This document shows, piece after piece, positions 17,229-25,025 of a stretch of 64,000 bases of DNA (its first letter is position 1; every line of letters begins with the position of its first letter). The notes beneath the pieces are model-generated. The model made no database searches. It was not told the DNA's origin and saw nothing but the letters and a program-made list of their open reading frames with translations. The stretch comes from CAYHVK01 sp964360255 (GTDB taxonomy: Bacteria; Bdellovibrionota; Bdellovibrionia; Bdellovibrionales; UBA1609): the NCBI GenBank assembly GCA_964360255.1, contig CAYHVK010000002.1, positions 124,001-188,000 of the forward strand. Direction: 5' to 3'. Position numbers and translations under genes: made by a program.

Positions 17229-19097
17229 ATGGGTCGCATATTAGCGAAGTATTCGCTATTCATCTTATTATCTCTATCTTATTCATCGTACGCTCACGGG
17301 CAGACGCCGGCTCCGTCAACTTACGCTCCAGATGAAGTGATTGTGAAGATGAAGGGTGACCGTCGTGGTGGTCAGGTTGAAACTTTCGTCAGTAAAGCTC
17401 AATCACAAAAAGGCCTCAATCTTAAAAATTCATGGAGCCGAATGGGCATGTACCACTTCGGTTTAAAGCCAGGACAAAAACTCAACGACGCGATGGCAGA
17501 ACTTCGTCAAGATCCAGACGTTGAATACGTTGAGCCGAACTACTATTTAAATAAGCTCGATGTGGGCGGCTTCAGTGATATTGTCACTAAAGATGAAATG
17601 GTGAACATGTCATCGGGTTCTTATCAAGCCACATCAGCACCTATTCAAGTGACTGACAGCTGGGCTTTGATTACAGGCACATCAGTGCCCATCGTCGCCA
17701 TTATTGATACTGGTGTTGATACGGGTCACAGTGTTTTCACAGCCTCGAATGCTATTTGGCAGAACCCAGGCGAAAACGGCACTGATGGTAATGGCAATAA
17801 TAAAAGAACGAATGGCGTTGATGACGATGGCAATGGCTACATCGACGACTACAACGGTTGGAATTTTGTTTCTAACTCTAACAATGTATTTGATAATAAC
17901 GGTCACGGCACGCACGTCGCAGGTATCACACTTGGCGTAGGGCTTAATATTTACGCCTCAACTCCGGGCCAATCGCCGATTAAAATTATGCCTTTGAAGT
18001 TCTTGAATGGTGCCGGCTCGGGTAAAACTTCTGACGCCATCAAAGCTATTTATTATGCGGTTAATAACGGCGCCAGTGTTATGAACAACTCTTGGGGCGG
18101 TTACAGCTATAGCGCCGCTTTACATGAAGCTGTGACTTATTCTTACGATGCTGGTGTCGCGTTTATCGCCGCCGCAGGTAATGAAACGAACGATAACGAT
18201 GCCGTTGCGATTTATCCAGCTGGCTATGATGTGCCGAATGTGATTTCTGTTGCAGCAACAACTGATGCTGACAACCTGGCTTCATTCTCAAACTATGGTC
18301 GCAACACTGTGGGTCTCGCTAGTCCGGGCTATCGTATTTATAGTACGTACCCAGGCAACTCATTTGGTATTTCGTCAGGTACAAGTATGGCGAGTCCGTT
18401 TGTTGCGGGTCTTGCAGCGATTCTTGTAAAGCAGCAACCGACAATTTTAGGTTATCAAGTTAAAGAAATTATTATGTCTAACACTGACGCTGTCACTGGC
18501 CTCGCGACTAAAGTTCAAACTCAAGGTCGCATGAACGCTTACGATTCAATCATGGCGGCGAACTCAGCGTCTATTATGTCTTCACAACCAAGTTACACAT
18601 TCACAAACTATGATCGCGCACCAGCTGCAGCCGGTGGTTGCGGCACTGTTTCAACTTTGATGAAGGGTGGCGGTAGTGGTTTAGGTTTTGGCGCCGCAGG
18701 CACTGAAAGCTGGGGCATCTTCGTTGTCCTCGCACTTATGCTTTTACCAATCGTCGTGATCTCGTACTTGAAATCTCTTGAGCCAGAATCGCGTCGTAAG
18801 CACGAGCGCTTCGCCATCGACTCTGAAGTTAAGATTAAGCTTGGCGACAAAGAGCTTATTGGCTCGGTATCAAGTATCTCTCTCGGTGGTGTGCAGCTCA
18901 ATACGAATGCAATGCTTGATCAGGGCGGTATCGTTAAGATGTCTATCCAAAGCCCAGACGGCAAGGATGTCATTGAAGTGCAAGGTAAAGTGGTATGGAG
19001 CGAAGCGAACCGCGCCTACGGTGTGGCCTTCCAAGAAACTCGCCAGTCAACACTTGAGAAGATCAGTGGATGGACGGCGGGTCTTAACAAAGCGTAG
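17229..19097 (+). CDS. Subtilisin-like protease with transmembrane segment and cytoplasmic PilZ domain
   Basis: 622 residues from the ATG at 17229, where a signal peptide starts; a TTG 18 bp upstream is in frame. The order is signal peptide, I9-type propeptide (about 35-115, DEVIVKMKGD..DVEYVEPNYYL), S8 protease with D160 (IIDTGVD), H226 (NGHGTHVAG), oxyanion N318 (AAGN) and S386 (GTSMASP), a Gly-rich linker (GGCGT..GGGSGLGFGAAG), a membrane segment (about 496-514), then a PilZ-like domain at 521-600 (RRKHERF, SSISLGG, VVWSEANRAYGVAF). PilZ domains bind c-di-GMP through RxxxR and [D/N]xSxxG; here the second motif reads SISLGG, so binding is uncertain. The protease would face the periplasm or outside, with PilZ in the cytoplasm. 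Protease identity is certain; the signalling role is inference. Confidence 0.92.
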   Translation: MGRILAKYSLFILLSLSYSSYAHGQTPAPSTYAPDEVIVKMKGDRRGGQVETFVSKAQSQKGLNLKNSWSRMGMYHFGLKPGQKLNDAMAELRQDPDVEYVEPNYYLNKLDVGGFSDIVTKDEMVNMSSGSYQATSAPIQVTDSWALITGTSVPIVAIIDTGVDTGHSVFTASNAIWQNPGENGTDGNGNNKRTNGVDDDGNGYIDDYNGWNFVSNSNNVFDNNGHGTHVAGITLGVGLNIYASTPGQSPIKIMPLKFLNGAGSGKTSDAIKAIYYAVNNGASVMNNSWGGYSYSAALHEAVTYSYDAGVAFIAAAGNETNDNDAVAIYPAGYDVPNVISVAATTDADNLASFSNYGRNTVGLASPGYRIYSTYPGNSFGISSGTSMASPFVAGLAAILVKQQPTILGYQVKEIIMSNTDAVTGLATKVQTQGRMNAYDSIMAANSASIMSSQPSYTFTNYDRAPAAAGGCGTVSTLMKGGGSGLGFGAAGTESWGIFVVLALMLLPIVVISYLKSLEPESRRKHERFAIDSEVKIKLGDKELIGSVSSISLGGVQLNTNAMLDQGGIVKMSIQSPDGKDVIEVQGKVVWSEANRAYGVAFQETRQSTLEKISGWTAGLNKA

Positions 19098-19101
19098 GGC
19101 G

Positions 19102-19261
19102 CGGACTTCTTTTTTGGCGTCCGGGCGGACACCAGAAGCGGACAAATACTTCTTTGAATAAAAAAAGCCGAACTTTCGTTCGGCTTTTTTATTTTGATGA
19201 CCAATGCTTTTAAAGACATTCCGATTTGTCCGGTCCGCCCGGACGCCAAAAAAGAAGTCCG
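19102..19261. repeat. 29-bp perfect inverted repeat framing a terminator
   Basis: Arms 19102-19130 and 19233-19261 are perfectly complementary over 29 bp. A further 9-bp pair (CGGACAAAT 19139-19147 with ATTTGTCCG 19224-19232) extends the stem after an 8-base bulge. Each arm itself contains the small dyad GTCCG-GG-CGGAC. The A/T-run hairpin at 19161-19190 sits in the loop. The structure fills the gap between two convergent genes and starts 4 bp after the subtilase stop. It could be a REP-type element or a composite two-way terminator. Confidence 0.9.
19161..19190. terminator. Bidirectional intrinsic terminator between convergent genes
   Basis: AAAAAAGCCGAAC-TTTC-GTTCGGCTTTTTT has a 7-bp GC-rich stem flanked by six A and six T, so it can terminate both the subtilase transcript (+) and the HiPIP transcript (-). 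Confidence 0.93.
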
Positions 19262-19266
19262 TACCT

Positions 19267-19686
19267 TTAAGCCTTTGGGCTCCAAGAAACGCAGCTGCCT
19301 TTTGCAGACACTAGGCAGCCCGGGATTAGTGCGCAGTTGTGAACTTTCGGATCTGGCAAACCGAACAAAGCACATTTCTCGCAAGTGCGTGCTTCGTAAG
19401 CAATTTCTTTACCCGCTTTATCTTTGAATGAACCAGGTTTTGGAAGTTTGCCCGTATTGAAGTCTTTCGCTAATGCTTTTGCATCATCATTGTACTTCAG
19501 GTTTTTTGCGGCCGTTACGCAAGTCGCGTTTGTCGCGTCTTTACGTTTCTTCAAAGTCATATCAATCATTTCGGCTTTTACTTGTCCAAATGACTGACCT
19601 AAAAATGTAAAAAAGCTTCCAGCCGCTGTGGCTAGAGCGATCTGTTTAAAGAACAAGCGACGGCTTGCGTTTTCATTGTTTGACAT
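19267..19686 (-). CDS. High-potential iron-sulfur protein (HiPIP)-like, Tat-exported
   Basis: 139 residues. A twin-arginine signal SRRLFFKQ at 8-15 precedes a hydrophobic stretch, as expected for a protein exported folded with its cofactor. The C-terminal part matches the HiPIP cluster pattern CxxC...C...(F/I)PG...V...G.C..W: C102, C105, C118, C132 with IPGCLVSAKGSCVSW (123-136 region). C56 and C124 are extra. HiPIPs carry one [4Fe-4S] cluster and act as periplasmic electron carriers. The ribosome site AAGGAG is 7 bases before the ATG. It lies downstream of a beta-propeller gene. It would be a soluble periplasmic carrier; its donors and acceptors are not visible here. Confidence 0.85.
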   Translation of the reverse strand: MSNNENASRRLFFKQIALATAAGSFFTFLGQSFGQVKAEMIDMTLKKRKDATNATCVTAAKNLKYNDDAKALAKDFNTGKLPKPGSFKDKAGKEIAYEARTCEKCALFGLPDPKVHNCALIPGCLVSAKGSCVSWSPKA

Positions 19687-19715
19687 AGATGCACTCCTTT
19701 TTTCAATTGGCTTTC

Positions 19716-19744
19716 ATTTAACATGAGCCAGAGCGCATCTACAA
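19716..19744 (-). promoter_or_regulatory. Possible HiPIP promoter
   Basis: On the minus strand TTGTAG (19744-19739), 17-bp spacer, TTAAAT (19721-19716). Each box matches consensus at 4 of 6 positions. The TAGATGC at the -35 is repeated inverted at the start codon region (GCATCTA). Confidence 0.35.
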
Positions 19745-19755
19745 CTTGTGAATAT

Positions 19756-21252
19756 TTATTGGGCTGGTGTGGCAGGGGTCGAGCTCGGGGCTGCATTCGG
19801 TTGAGCCGCTGCAGCTTTAGCCGCAGCTTTTTCGGCTTCAGCCGCGGCCTTCTCAGCCTCTGCGGCCGCCTTCTCGGCTTCTTTCATGGCCTTGAGCTTC
19901 TTGTCCTCCATGTAATGGTAGACCGTAAGGGCCGAGCCCTCGCTACCAATGTACCACATATCTTCACCTTCGCGGTCGAGATAAGGCTCTATGAGCGAAG
20001 TGTCTTTGAGATCAAGACGAACATAAGGCTGACCATCTTTCGGGTCGAAAATGCAAAGTCTGAAGCCGGCGCAGAAAGTCCAAATCGTCCAATAACGAAT
20101 GTGCGGTTGCACTTTTAAATCGGCAAAGCTCGAGCCGCGCATACGAAGCATCATGACATTTTGAATTGGGTTCGCTTGGCTTGTGCTGAAGCGCCAGTCG
20201 CGTTTACCAGTGCGCGTGTTAACGGCGTGAATGTATCCGCCTTTATCTAAAACGTAGGCCTTAAAGCCATCCGGTAAAAGCGACACGCCGCCGCTCACTT
20301 TACTCTCAAGTGGGAGCGTCCAGATCAAACGAGCGTTGCGATTATCATAAGCTGTGAGACCGCCTTGGCTGTTCACAGTGTAAATTCGATCACCTGAAAT
20401 TGAAGGGCCCGACTCAAAACCAAATTCACTTTCAACCGACCAAGCGGCTTCGCCTTTTTCAAGGCTCAAAGCATAGAGACGTCCACTTTCAGTATTGTAG
20501 TAAGCCATTGTTTCAGTGTCGTTAAATGCCAGCTCACCAGTTACAGGCTCTTCAAGCGAAGAGATTTTCTTTTTCACTTCACCTGTTGCCGGATCGGCAA
20601 TTAATAAATTCCAAAGCTGGCCGCTTTTCAGTTCTGAATATAGATAGAGATTCTTCTTACCAAAAACAGGTGTGCGCAAGTAATGCTCGTTAGATTTTGA
20701 ATACCAAATCAAGTCACCTGTAGTTTTATCGAAATTATAAACAGAGCCTTTAGCAGTCGCGAGAGTCACCGTTTTTTGTGTGGTCGCGATTGGTCCGGTC
20801 GCAAAACTATCATTGTTTGGAGCATTAAAATGCCAAACTGATTCGCCAGAAAGTTTATAAGTGGAAAACTTTTTCGGAGTTAAAAGATAAACTCCGGCTG
20901 AGTCAATGGCGAGAGAATGTGTTTTTTCATTAAACTTTTCCTCGAGATCAGCGAGTTTGGCTGATTTAAAGAAAGTCCAGCGGTGAGTGGGGCGAATAAC
21001 TTCGCTGTACATATGGTTCCGCTGAAGATTTTGACCTGGCATTGCGACAGGGCTCAAGTTTTCAGCGCTCAGTTCACCCGGGACTTTAACCGACGTCACA
21101 TCACTGCCGCGTTTTAAACGAAGCTGATCAAATAAAGTCTCTTGGGCCATCAGGTGGGGGTTCTGTTGATAAATGGCGTAAAGGCAACCCATAGTAAGAG
21201 CGATTAAAAATGGGAAGAACAAAAAACGTAAAGGGCTATAGGGTTGTCTCAT
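19756..21252 (-). CDS. Membrane-anchored PQQ-like (BamB-type) beta-propeller protein
   Basis: 498 residues. A membrane anchor at about 9-27 (FLFFPFLIALTMGCLYAIY) is followed by repeated blades of the PQQ/BamB type at about 110-370: VWHFNAPN, VYNFDKTTGDLIWYSKSN, LYALSLEKGEAAWSVES, LTAYDNRNARLIWTLPL, IHAVNTRTGKRDWRFSTS. The C-terminus is a low-complexity helix of AEKAAAE repeats (about 450-480), then an Ala/Pro tail. It would project into the periplasm. BamB-like propellers are protein-interaction platforms, while quinoprotein dehydrogenases need a PQQ site that is not evident here. Its ATG overlaps the stop of the upstream membrane gene by one base (TAATG). Confidence 0.8.
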   Translation of the reverse strand: MRQPYSPLRFLFFPFLIALTMGCLYAIYQQNPHLMAQETLFDQLRLKRGSDVTSVKVPGELSAENLSPVAMPGQNLQRNHMYSEVIRPTHRWTFFKSAKLADLEEKFNEKTHSLAIDSAGVYLLTPKKFSTYKLSGESVWHFNAPNNDSFATGPIATTQKTVTLATAKGSVYNFDKTTGDLIWYSKSNEHYLRTPVFGKKNLYLYSELKSGQLWNLLIADPATGEVKKKISSLEEPVTGELAFNDTETMAYYNTESGRLYALSLEKGEAAWSVESEFGFESGPSISGDRIYTVNSQGGLTAYDNRNARLIWTLPLESKVSGGVSLLPDGFKAYVLDKGGYIHAVNTRTGKRDWRFSTSQANPIQNVMMLRMRGSSFADLKVQPHIRYWTIWTFCAGFRLCIFDPKDGQPYVRLDLKDTSLIEPYLDREGEDMWYIGSEGSALTVYHYMEDKKLKAMKEAEKAAAEAEKAAAEAEKAAAKAAAAQPNAAPSSTPATPAQ

Positions 21253-22436
21253 TATTGAATCTCCTTTGCATTTGAAAGGGTGAAATCTGGATTGCAGAAA
21301 TCAGCAGATGAGAAAACCATTTTGTAATCTGTTTCGGCCATGCCACGTGACAAGAAGAAGCTTGTCGCATTTTTAAAGCCGACCTCATCTTTGTGTTTTG
21401 CACAAAGGCCTTTGATGCGATTGAAGGCCACCGTTGGATGACAACGAAGCTGTGGTGAAAGATCAGTGGATGCATTGAACTCTATTTGCTCTACACGATC
21501 AGCAAAATTTAAGAATGCAAACTGTTGGCATTCACTATAGGCATTGGCTTTTTCAAGTTTAAGCACGGTGAGTGGGGTGTGTGCCGATAGCGGCAGCTGG
21601 GCCGCTATGAAAATACCAATAATCACCGGCCACCACATTTTTGAAGGCTCTGGGTGTTCGTAAGAGCGATAGAAAGACTCGCGCTCGCGGCGGGCCTGCT
21701 CAAAGTGTTCAAAGGCGATAAAGATAATCAGAATGGCCGCGCCCACTTGGTCGTACTGACGCCAGAAATAGAAATGGAAGAGGTGATAAACAAAGAGAGC
21801 GCCAAATCCATAAGCGAGACGGATGCGCTCGCGAGAAATTAAAAGCCAAGGCATCAAAAGCTCAATCAAAACTGAGAAGACGGCAATCCACTCATAACCT
21901 TTAAGTGGAATCTGCAGCTTTTGTGGAATGCTCACGCCCGAAAGCCATTCAGGATTTAAGCGGTTCACCCCAGAAATTAAATAACTGCAGAAAATAAAGA
22001 AGCGAATCAAATTACTTTTATTTGGAATGAGCAAGAAGCAAAACTGAAGCATCAGCACTAAACTATGAAAGTTCGACTGCAAGCTGGCATCTTGGACATA
22101 ATAACTCAGCTGAATAATTAAGCTTAAGAAGAGACAGGTCCAGGCGGCGGTGAGCCCACGCTTCGCCATAAACATGAGAGTCGCAACGGTGTTCAAGATT
22201 AAAAAGAAGATGAAAACAATTTGTGTCAGGCCGGGCGGAATAATTCTGATCTGCGTGCAGTTCGGAAAGAACTCCCAGCAGAGAAGAGGCGATATGGTGT
22301 TATCTGAAACTATGCCAGGTGTTTGGCGCCAAAATATATAAACCAGAATATTTAAAACTGAAAAAATGATTCCCAGTACAAGTAAGCTGTTCGACCGTTC
22401 GATTTCCCAAATATTTTTTTTAATAAATTTAATCAT
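21252..22436 (-). CDS. HTTM-like polytopic membrane protein with soluble C-terminal domain
   Basis: 394 residues. About eight hydrophobic helices cover residues 15-285, including FCSYLISGVNRLNPEWLSG, which resembles the HTTM (gamma-carboxylase-related) family, and HLFHFYFWRQYDQVG. Residues about 290-394 are soluble and contain five Cys (SECQQF, QLRCHP, GLCAKH, ADFCNP). It overlaps pgsA by 4 bp and the propeller gene by 1, so the three are probably one transcript. A catalytic role is not established; family assignment is moderate. Confidence 0.65.
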   Translation of the reverse strand: MIKFIKKNIWEIERSNSLLVLGIIFSVLNILVYIFWRQTPGIVSDNTISPLLCWEFFPNCTQIRIIPPGLTQIVFIFFLILNTVATLMFMAKRGLTAAWTCLFLSLIIQLSYYVQDASLQSNFHSLVLMLQFCFLLIPNKSNLIRFFIFCSYLISGVNRLNPEWLSGVSIPQKLQIPLKGYEWIAVFSVLIELLMPWLLISRERIRLAYGFGALFVYHLFHFYFWRQYDQVGAAILIIFIAFEHFEQARRERESFYRSYEHPEPSKMWWPVIIGIFIAAQLPLSAHTPLTVLKLEKANAYSECQQFAFLNFADRVEQIEFNASTDLSPQLRCHPTVAFNRIKGLCAKHKDEVGFKNATSFFLSRGMAETDYKMVFSSADFCNPDFTLSNAKEIQ

Positions 22437-23008
22437 GCTTGTTTTTTACCTCTGAGATAGCCCATCACGTAGTTGTAACCAGAGAGAGAACTGAGGACGA
22501 CGCTCACTAAGAGGCCGTAATAACCTATGTCTTTCAATGGCAGTTCAAAGGGGAGTTGCAAAAATGAATTGTCATAAATAAATAAACACGGGATCGAAAT
22601 CATCTGAAGTGCGGCTTTCCACTTACCTGTTTTTTCAGCAGAAATAATAATGTTCTCAGCCGCCGCAATCGAGCGAATACCGCCGATTAAAATATCGCGG
22701 GCTAAGAATAGCGTTACAATCACCGGGCCCACGCGATCCATGTCGAGTAAAATGATGAGTGCTGCGAGCACCATGATTTTATCCGCAATCGGATCCATCA
22801 AGCGGCCTTCGTTAGAAACCGTATTGTATTTGCGCGCTAAGTACCCATCGAAATAATCAGTGATGGAGCCGATGATAAAAATGAGTGCGGTGAGTGGCAG
22901 CGCCCAAGGTGCATCATGGTAGGCAAGTCCAAAAATTACAGGCGTGAGCGCGATGCGTGAATACGTCGCAATCATTGGTAATTTTTTCTGCCAAACCGGT
23001 CTCGTCAT
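22433..23008 (-). CDS. pgsA: CDP-diacylglycerol-glycerol-3-phosphate 3-phosphatidyltransferase
   Basis: 191 residues from the ATG at 23008; a TTG at 23035 would add nine residues. The CDP-alcohol phosphotransferase signature D-G-x2-A-R-x8-G-x3-D-x3-D is complete (DGYLARKYNTVSNEGRLMDP, then IAD). It makes phosphatidylglycerol-phosphate, the first step to PG and cardiolipin, in the inner membrane. Several hydrophobic helices and length fit. It is first in a run with the HTTM-like and propeller genes. Confidence 0.93.
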   Translation of the reverse strand: MTRPVWQKKLPMIATYSRIALTPVIFGLAYHDAPWALPLTALIFIIGSITDYFDGYLARKYNTVSNEGRLMDPIADKIMVLAALIILLDMDRVGPVIVTLFLARDILIGGIRSIAAAENIIISAEKTGKWKAALQMISIPCLFIYDNSFLQLPFELPLKDIGYYGLLVSVVLSSLSGYNYVMGYLRGKKQA

Positions 23009-23050
23009 GTGTATGATATTCGTCTGGGCCGTCAAAGAGTGTCAACTCTG

Positions 23051-23746
23051 ATGAAGGATTTAATGAAGTTTTTTTTATTCTTAATTTTTTCATTTTTTCT
23101 AGTGATGCCGCTCTTGACAGTATCTCCGGTGGTGTCATCAGCAGCGCCGATTTTGCCGCCGCAGCCCGCATTCTGGAAAACGAAAGAAAAGGTCTACAAA
23201 AAAATTCGCGAAGAGCGCGCTATTATCGTTTCGGTGAACGTGATAGAGGACGCTCAAACAGATGTAAAAAAGCCGAAAATATTGCAAATGACTGGTGGCG
23301 GACATATCGGAGTTCCGCAAAAGTTTGCTTATGATCAAGCTCGCAACTTTTCGAACCTAAAAAAGGTGAGTTCGCACATCCGCGAGGCCAATTATAACGC
23401 GAACGATCAGACGCTTTATCTGCACACTGAAGCTTTTAATTATCACGCCAAAATGAAGCTCAAACTGGATTTCAAAGAGACTGAAACAGAGAATCAGCTC
23501 AGGTTTACCGTCATTGAGGGCCTATTTCTCGGAATGCAAGGGCAGGTCATTTTTTCAGAAATTGAGCCGCTAAAAAGTGAGATTGGCTTTTTCGCTGGCT
23601 ATCGCTACAAAGATCTACCTATGCCGCAGTTCTTCGTGAAGTTCGGTTTAGAGGTGGTTATCCAAAAAATTTCAGGTTTGCTTAGGTCGTATATCGAAAA
23701 TGAATTTTCGAGGGCGAAACGGCAATCCCACGAGGTAAAAAAATGA
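23051..23746 (+). CDS. Exported protein of unknown function upstream of glpX
   Basis: 231 residues from the ATG at 23051 (the frame opens earlier, at 23009, but inside pgsA). The signal peptide MKDLMKFFLFLIFSFFLVMPLL ends near a VSSAAP cleavage region. The mature part has repeated strands (TLYLHTEAFNYHAKMKLKLDF, LRFTVIEGLFLGMQGQVIF) and resembles START/SRPBCC-like lipid-binding folds, without a clear family hit from memory. It ends in an ATGA overlap with glpX, so it is co-translated with a glycolytic phosphatase. No function is assigned. Confidence 0.7.
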   Translation: MKDLMKFFLFLIFSFFLVMPLLTVSPVVSSAAPILPPQPAFWKTKEKVYKKIREERAIIVSVNVIEDAQTDVKKPKILQMTGGGHIGVPQKFAYDQARNFSNLKKVSSHIREANYNANDQTLYLHTEAFNYHAKMKLKLDFKETETENQLRFTVIEGLFLGMQGQVIFSEIEPLKSEIGFFAGYRYKDLPMPQFFVKFGLEVVIQKISGLLRSYIENEFSRAKRQSHEVKK

Positions 23747-24717
23747 ATCGCAACTTGGCCCTTGAATTTGTTCGTATTACTGAAGCCGCCGCCTTAGCGA
23801 GCGCCAGATTTATGGGACGTGGCAACGAAAAAGCAGCAGATCAAGCGGCCGTAGATGCCATGAGAAAAGCTTTCGATTCAGTCGATATTGACGGGACCGT
23901 TGTTATCGGTGAAGGCGAGCGCGATGAAGCTCCAATGCTCTATATCGGCGAGAAAGTTGGGCAAAAAGGCCCGAATTCTTTAGCAGTTGATATTGCTCTT
24001 GACCCACTTGAAGGCACAACCATTTGCGCTCAAGGTACCGAAGGTGCCACATCAGTTATTGCGGCGGCTGGTCGCGGTGACTTTTTGCACGCTCCCGACA
24101 CTTACATGGAAAAAATCGCCTGTGGCCCAAAAGCTAAAGGAGTCATTGGTCTCGATAAATCAGTAAAGCAAAATCTCTTCGCTGTGGCCGAAGCTTTAGG
24201 CAAATCAATTTCATATATGACCGTTATGGTTCTCGATCGCCCTCGTCACGCCAAAATCATTGAAGAAGTGCGTGAGCTTGGGGCCCGCATTCGTTTGATC
24301 GGTGATGGCGATGTTTCGGCCGGCATTGCCACGTGCTGGGAAGACACAGGTATTGATTTACTTCTCGGCACAGGTGGCGCACCAGAAGGTGTGATTACAG
24401 CGGCTGCGATTCAGTGCATGGGCGGCGATTTTCAAGGCCGTTTAGTTTTCAGAAATGACGACGAAAAAGGCCGCGCTTCAAAAATGGGCATTAAAGACTT
24501 CGACAAAATCTATAAAATCGATGAGCTCGTAAAAGGCCCCTGTTTATTCTGCGCCACGGGTGTAACTGATGGGCCTTTACTAAAAGGCGTGCGTCCACTA
24601 CCGGGCAATCGACTTTCGACTCACTCAGTTGTTATGCGCTCGCAGACGGGTACGATCCGCCATATTGAGGCTATTCATAATCTCAATATCAAAGATGTTA
24701 CCAGTCGCGGAATTTAG
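23743..24717 (+). CDS. glpX: Fructose-1,6-bisphosphatase class II
   Basis: 324 residues, the normal GlpX length. Markers are MNRNLALEFVRITEAAALA at the N-terminus, IDGTVVIGEGERDEAPML (metal ligands), DIALDPLEGTT, and the C-terminal LFCATGVTDGPLLKGV. It hydrolyses fructose-1,6-bisphosphate in gluconeogenesis in the cytoplasm. The ATG overlaps the preceding gene by 4 bp. Confidence 0.97.
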   Translation: MNRNLALEFVRITEAAALASARFMGRGNEKAADQAAVDAMRKAFDSVDIDGTVVIGEGERDEAPMLYIGEKVGQKGPNSLAVDIALDPLEGTTICAQGTEGATSVIAAAGRGDFLHAPDTYMEKIACGPKAKGVIGLDKSVKQNLFAVAEALGKSISYMTVMVLDRPRHAKIIEEVRELGARIRLIGDGDVSAGIATCWEDTGIDLLLGTGGAPEGVITAAAIQCMGGDFQGRLVFRNDDEKGRASKMGIKDFDKIYKIDELVKGPCLFCATGVTDGPLLKGVRPLPGNRLSTHSVVMRSQTGTIRHIEAIHNLNIKDVTSRGI

Positions 24718-24725
24718 AGGTTTTG

Positions 24726-25025
24726 ATGTCAGGTACAGCTGAAATTGAGTGCTTCTCATGCGGAGAAAAGCTGAAGCTACTTTTGCCTATTTCACGTCGT
24801 GAAGAATGCCCAAAATGCCGAGCGGATGTGCGCGTTTGTAAGAACTGCGCTTTTTATGATCCGAAAGTTTATAACGAATGCCGCGAAACTCAGGCGGACC
24901 CCATTCGCGAAAAAGAACGTAGTAATGTGTGCGATTATTATTCGCCTAAGACTGGCGTCGCAGGTACATCCTCGAAGGACGCCCTGCTCGCGGCCGCCGA
25001 GGCTTTATTTAAGAAGAATAGCTAA
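24726..25025 (+). CDS. Small zinc-ribbon protein
   Basis: 99 residues from the ATG at 24726, 8 bp after glpX. It has three CxxC pairs (CFSC, CPKC, CKNC) plus two single Cys (NECRET, NVCDYY), consistent with two zinc sites. The C-terminus is an Ala-rich helix. The size and the CKNCAFYDP..CRE pattern resemble small conserved proteins of delta-type bacteria whose function I do not know. It is probably co-transcribed with glpX and ends exactly where the convergent lipoprotein gene ends. Confidence 0.75.
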   Translation: MSGTAEIECFSCGEKLKLLLPISRREECPKCRADVRVCKNCAFYDPKVYNECRETQADPIREKERSNVCDYYSPKTGVAGTSSKDALLAAAEALFKKNS

